Part shown: positions 6,598 to 7,419 of the stretch, piece by piece
How the letters are laid out: each line of letters begins with the position of its first letter
Numbering within the stretch: the stretch's first letter is position 1
Assembly (NCBI GenBank): GCA_009699665.1
Contig: WLNS01000064.1
Location: 1-7,419, forward strand
Direction of reading: 5' to 3'
Origin: Actinomycetota bacterium
Lineage (GTDB): Bacteria > Actinomycetota > Actinomycetes > Actinomycetales > Microbacteriaceae
DNA length: 7,419 nt
The notes under the pieces: model-generated
Database searches by the model: none
Told to the model about the DNA's origin: nothing
Seen by the model: only the letters and a program-made list of their open reading frames with translations
Made by a program: the position numbers and the translations under genes

Positions 6598-6618
6598 TCT
6601 GTTACGGCGTGTGACAGA
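6598..6618. promoter_or_regulatory. Near-perfect 21-bp palindrome upstream of metY
   Basis: TCTGTTAC (6598-6605) and GTGACAGA (6611-6618) pair over 8 positions, with one T/G mismatch that would be a wobble in RNA, around GGCGT. It begins 11 nt after the glycosyltransferase stop and ends 5 nt before the predicted metY -35 box, with its centre about 51 nt upstream of the inferred transcription start. No T-run follows, so it is a weak candidate for an intrinsic terminator and a better one for a regulator-binding site. Its sequence does not match the TAGAC-N6-GTCTA operator I recall for the corynebacterial methionine repressor McbR. Confidence 0.45.
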
Positions 6619-6623
6619 CCAGA

Positions 6624-6652
6624 TTGAGGTGCGTGCGAACGTTCCCTAGGTT
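6624..6652 (+). promoter_or_regulatory. Predicted sigma-70-type promoter of metY
   Basis: TTGAGG (6624-6629) matches four of six bases of TTGACA. A 17-nt spacer separates it from TAGGTT (6647-6652), which fits the TANNNT -10 pattern. Transcription would begin near 6659, giving a leader of about 29 nt with the ribosome binding site but no room for a SAM riboswitch. Confidence 0.5.
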
Positions 6653-6674
6653 TCTTCTAAGCCTCATCTACAAC

Positions 6675-6681
6675 AAAGGAG
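6675..6681 (+). promoter_or_regulatory. Strong ribosome binding site of metY
   Basis: AAAGGAG is placed 6 nt before ATG 6688, near-ideal spacing. It fixes the metY start and fits a highly translated biosynthetic enzyme. Confidence 0.75.
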
Positions 6682-6687
6682 AAACCC

Positions 6688-7419
6688 ATGAGCAACAACC
6701 CCGCCGATTGGAAGTTCGAAACCAAGCAGGTGCACTCCGGCGCGACGCCAGATCCCGTCACTAATGCGCGGGCCGTGCCGATCTACCAGACCACGTCATA
6801 CGTGTTCAACAGCACCGAGCATGCCAAGAACCTCTTCGCACTGGCCGAGTTTGGAAACATCTACACGCGCATCATGAACCCCACACAAGAAGTGGTGGAG
6901 CAACGCGTGGCTGCCCTCGAGGGGGGAACCGCGGCACTCATGGTTGCCTCGGGGCAGGCTGCCGAGACGTTCGCCGTGCTCAACATTGCCGGCGCCGGCG
7001 ACCACATCGTGTCATCCAGCTCGATCTACGGTGGCACCTACAACCTGTTCAAGTACACACTGGCCAAACTCGGCATTGAGGTCACCTTCGTTGAGAACCA
7101 GGACGACAAAGACGAGTGGCAGCGTGCCGTTCGCCCGAACACAAAACTGTTCTTCGCCGAGACGATCGGTAACCCCCGCGTCAACGTGCTCGACATCAAG
7201 CTTGTTGCTGACGTGGCGCACAAGAACGGTCTGCCGCTCATCGTGGACAACACCATTGCCACGCCCTACCTGATTCGTCCCTTCGAGCACGGTGCTGACA
7301 TTGTGATTCACTCGGCCACCAAGTTCCTGGGCGGACACGGTACGGTCATCGGCGGCATCATCGTCGACGGCGGCAAGTTCGAGTGGTCCAAAAACGTCGA
7401 GAAGTTCCCCGGACTCACC
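6688..7419 (+). CDS. metY: O-acetylhomoserine sulfhydrylase (MetY), 3'-truncated by window edge
   Basis: This PLP enzyme of the Cys/Met metabolism family makes homocysteine directly from O-acetylhomoserine and sulfide (direct sulfhydrylation, EC 2.5.1.49) in methionine synthesis. The first 244 codons are present and the frame is still open at the window end. The family is usually about 430-440 residues, so a little over half is visible. The start reads WKFETKQVHSG. YTRIMNPTQ (about residues 57-65) and ASGQAAE (92-98) bind PLP phosphate. The Asp that pairs with the PLP ring nitrogen is D187 in VDNT, and the Schiff-base lysine is K212 in SATKFLGGHG. The IYTRIMNPTQ form and the LPLIVDNTIATPYL segment fit MetY better than the related cystathionine gamma-synthase (MetB). 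It has its own promoter and ribosome binding site. In many actinobacteria metX follows metY, but that lies outside the window. Confidence 0.93.
   Translation, partial: MSNNPADWKFETKQVHSGATPDPVTNARAVPIYQTTSYVFNSTEHAKNLFALAEFGNIYTRIMNPTQEVVEQRVAALEGGTAALMVASGQAAETFAVLNIAGAGDHIVSSSSIYGGTYNLFKYTLAKLGIEVTFVENQDDKDEWQRAVRPNTKLFFAETIGNPRVNVLDIKLVADVAHKNGLPLIVDNTIATPYLIRPFEHGADIVIHSATKFLGGHGTVIGGIIVDGGKFEWSKNVEKFPGLT

Noticed and set aside
2162..6650. CCTAGG at three gene boundaries (2162, 4086, 6645) as a punctuation signal
   Set aside because: Three copies are close to chance for this length and composition, and each is explained by an overlapping element (near a ribosome binding site, paired stops, -10 box).
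6588..6687. SAM riboswitch or other structured RNA before metY
   Set aside because: The whole gap is 100 nt and the predicted leader only about 29 nt; no multi-helix layout typical of SAM aptamers is visible.

Overview
The window looks like a piece of an actinobacterial chromosome, most likely order Micrococcales and possibly Microbacteriaceae. Base composition is moderately GC-rich. The uracil-DNA glycosylase, UDP-glucuronate decarboxylase and MetY proteins all read like actinobacterial versions, and strong AAGGAG-type ribosome binding sites sit next to genes with weak or no leaders. This placement is inference from protein style. No marker gene is present.

Layout. Positions 1-4090 (+) hold a surface-sugar block. 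It comprises a 5'-truncated UDP-glucose 6-dehydrogenase, a UDP-glucuronate decarboxylase (UDP-xylose synthase) that overlaps it by 8 nt and uses a TTG start, and a 635-residue polytopic membrane protein resembling GT-C (family 39-like) glycosyltransferases. Positions 4087-5494 (-) hold a two-gene unit: a six-helix TVGYGD potassium channel followed by uracil-DNA glycosylase, whose N-terminal homology runs into the channel gene with no ATG/GTG/TTG start. The membrane protein and the glycosylase converge and their stop codons share one CTAG. Positions 5559-6587 (+) hold a family 2 glycosyltransferase, divergent from the channel. A perfect 9-bp inverted repeat lies between them and carries a -10-like TACGCT facing each way. 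Positions 6688-7419 (+) hold the first 244 codons of O-acetylhomoserine sulfhydrylase (MetY), behind a recognisable promoter and a near-perfect 21-bp palindrome.

How the genes work together. The first two enzymes convert UDP-glucose to UDP-glucuronate and then UDP-xylose. The two glycosyltransferases are plausible users of these or related sugars in a cell-surface polysaccharide or glycoprotein, but their substrates cannot be read from sequence. The channel, glycosylase and MetY are housekeeping or physiological genes with no evident link to the sugar block.

I see no tRNA, rRNA, insertion sequence, CRISPR array, prophage or defence module. I do not see a clearly new multi-gene system. The points most worth checking are the missing canonical start of ung, the symmetric divergent control region at 5501-5527, the metY upstream palindrome and the shared convergent stops.
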